A stretch of 14,652 nucleotides of DNA from DATAYA01 sp036272815. GTDB taxonomy: Bacteria > Pseudomonadota > Alphaproteobacteria > Acetobacterales > Acetobacteraceae. Positions 13,845 through 14,652 of the stretch are shown here, piece by piece (the first letter of the stretch is position 1; each line of letters opens with the position of its first letter). The stretch lies in assembly GCA_036272815.1 (NCBI GenBank), contig DATAYA010000210.1:1-14652 (forward strand). The letters are read 5' to 3'. Below the pieces are notes generated by a model, which saw only the letters and a list, made by a program, of their open reading frames with translations, made no database searches and was not told where the DNA came from. Both the position numbers and the translations under genes were made by a program.

Positions 13845-14515
13845 TGGCGGACGCTGGGGTGCTCCCGGCGCTGGCGGAGGCGGACGAGCCGGGACGGGAC
13901 TGCCCGCTCTGCCCGCGTCTGGTCGGCTACCGGGAGGCGAACCGGGCGGCCTTTCCCGGCTGGCACAATGCGCCGGTGGCAGGGTTCGGCGCGCGGTCGG
14001 CGTCGCTGCTGATCGTGGGCCTGGCCCCCGGGGTGCGCGGGGCTAACCGCACCGGGCGGCCGTTCACCGGCGATTTCGCGGGCGTGCTGCTGTACGGGAC
14101 GCTGCTGGCGGTGGGGTTGGCCGAGGGCGCATACGGTGCCGATCCGGCGGACGGACTGGTTCTGCGGGACTGCCGCATCGTCAATGCGGTGCGCTGCGTT
14201 CCGCCTGCCAACCTGCCCACTCCCGTCGAGGCGCGGACGTGCAACCCGTTCCTCGCCGCCGAGATGGCGGCAATGAAGCGGCTGCGGGGGGTGCTGGCGC
14301 TCGGCGTCGTGGCGCACGCGGCGGTGCTGCGGGCAGCGGGAGTGCGGCCGGCGTCGGCGGCGTTCCGGCATGGCGCGATGCACGACCTGCCAGGCGGGCG
14401 CGTGCTCGCCGACAGCTACCATGTGTCACGGCTGAACACGAATACCGGTCGGCTGACGGCGGCGATGTTTGCCGAGGTGGTCGCGGCGCTGCTCCGCCGC
14501 GCCGGTCAGGAATAG
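13844..14515 (+). CDS. Type 5 uracil-DNA glycosylase (UDGb), Fe-S enzyme
   Basis: The 223-residue product removes uracil and related deaminated bases from DNA. Cys20 and Cys23 (DCPLCPRL) with Cys118 and Cys133 (NAVRCVPP ... ARTCNPFL) are the four expected [4Fe-4S] ligands. Motif A GLAPGVRGANRTGRPFTGD (59-77) lacks the catalytic polar residue of family 4 and ends in the Asp characteristic of UDGb. DSYHVSRLNTNTGRLT (190-205) is the C-terminal motif B region with the DNA-intercalating loop. The sequence is full length. ATG 13844 overlaps the NYN stop by one base. The 3' end overlaps the convergent sulfite-oxidase-like gene by 10 bases. Confidence 0.95.
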   Translation: MADAGVLPALAEADEPGRDCPLCPRLVGYREANRAAFPGWHNAPVAGFGARSASLLIVGLAPGVRGANRTGRPFTGDFAGVLLYGTLLAVGLAEGAYGADPADGLVLRDCRIVNAVRCVPPANLPTPVEARTCNPFLAAEMAAMKRLRGVLALGVVAHAAVLRAAGVRPASAAFRHGAMHDLPGGRVLADSYHVSRLNTNTGRLTAAMFAEVVAALLRRAGQE

Positions 14516-14652
14516 CGTTCCTCTTCCCACGGATCGGCGTTGTTGTGGTAGCCGCGGACCTCCCAGAAGCCGGGCCGGTCGGCGCCGGCAAGCTCGATGC
14601 GGCGAACCCACTTCGCGGACTTCCAGAGATAGAGGCGCGGGATCAGCACCCG
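14506..14652 (-). CDS. Sulfite-oxidase-like molybdopterin oxidoreductase, C-terminal fragment
   Basis: The last 48 codons of a minus-strand gene run from the window edge to TGA at 14508-14506. The peptide contains VLIPRLYLWKSAKWVR, RPGFWEVRGYH and NNADPWEEERYS. This pattern (PxLYxWKSAKW, PGFWExxGYHNxxDPWxEERY) is the C-terminal end of bacterial sulfite-oxidase-like proteins with the oxidoreductase molybdopterin-binding fold. The pterin-ligand cysteine lies upstream, outside the window, so activity cannot be judged. It converges on the UDG gene with a 10-base overlap of coding ends. It has no start codon in the window. Confidence 0.85.
   Translation of the reverse strand, partial: RVLIPRLYLWKSAKWVRRIELAGADRPGFWEVRGYHNNADPWEEERYS

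Overview
The window is chromosomal DNA from a GC-rich alphaproteobacterium. Most coding lines exceed 70% G+C: for example 46 of 60 bases are G/C at 1021-1080. The gene order folK-rpoZ-rel-(gap)-acpS-lepB-rnc-era, with a divergent NYN-domain gene and a type 5 uracil-DNA glycosylase, resembles Rhodospirillales such as Acetobacteraceae. That placement is inferred from gene order and protein character, not from a search.

Layout. (1) 1-2235, plus strand: a cysteine-poor relative of vitamin B12-dependent ribonucleotide reductase (NrdJ/TSCPD family), possibly read from a leaderless promoter, followed by a nitroreductase. (2) 2233-3774: an island-like stretch of lower GC. It holds a tandem 16-base repeat, a decayed MNT-type nucleotidyltransferase and an orphan SAM methyltransferase whose coiled-coil tail resembles proteins of surface-polysaccharide clusters. 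(3) 3775-9602, minus strand: a compact housekeeping series in the transcribed order acpS, TPMT-family methyltransferase, lepB, rnc, era, ycjX, DUF697 (ycjF-like). Most junctions overlap by one to four bases. (4) 9603-9884: a gap with traces of a small exported protein split over two reading frames. (5) 9885-13182, minus strand: folK, rpoZ and bifunctional rel. (6) 13233-14515, plus strand: NYN-domain nuclease-like protein and type 5 UDG, overlapping by one base. (7) 14506-14652, minus strand: the C-terminal end of a sulfite-oxidase-like molybdopterin oxidoreductase that runs off the window.

How the genes fit together. The minus-strand series combines lipid synthesis (AcpS), secretion (LepB), RNA processing and ribosome maturation (RNase III, Era) and stress signalling (Rel with the RNA polymerase omega subunit). 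YcjX/DUF697 form a GTPase-like and membrane-protein pair. The oddities are accessory: the catalytically stripped NrdJ relative, the decayed nucleotidyltransferase beside a tandem repeat, the low-GC methyltransferase, the two-frame remnant before acpS, and a TPMT-family gene translationally coupled inside a housekeeping operon. I found no tRNA, rRNA, CRISPR array, insertion sequence or phage gene. I saw no convincing new multi-gene defence or biosynthetic system; the NrdJ relative is the strongest candidate for undescribed biology.
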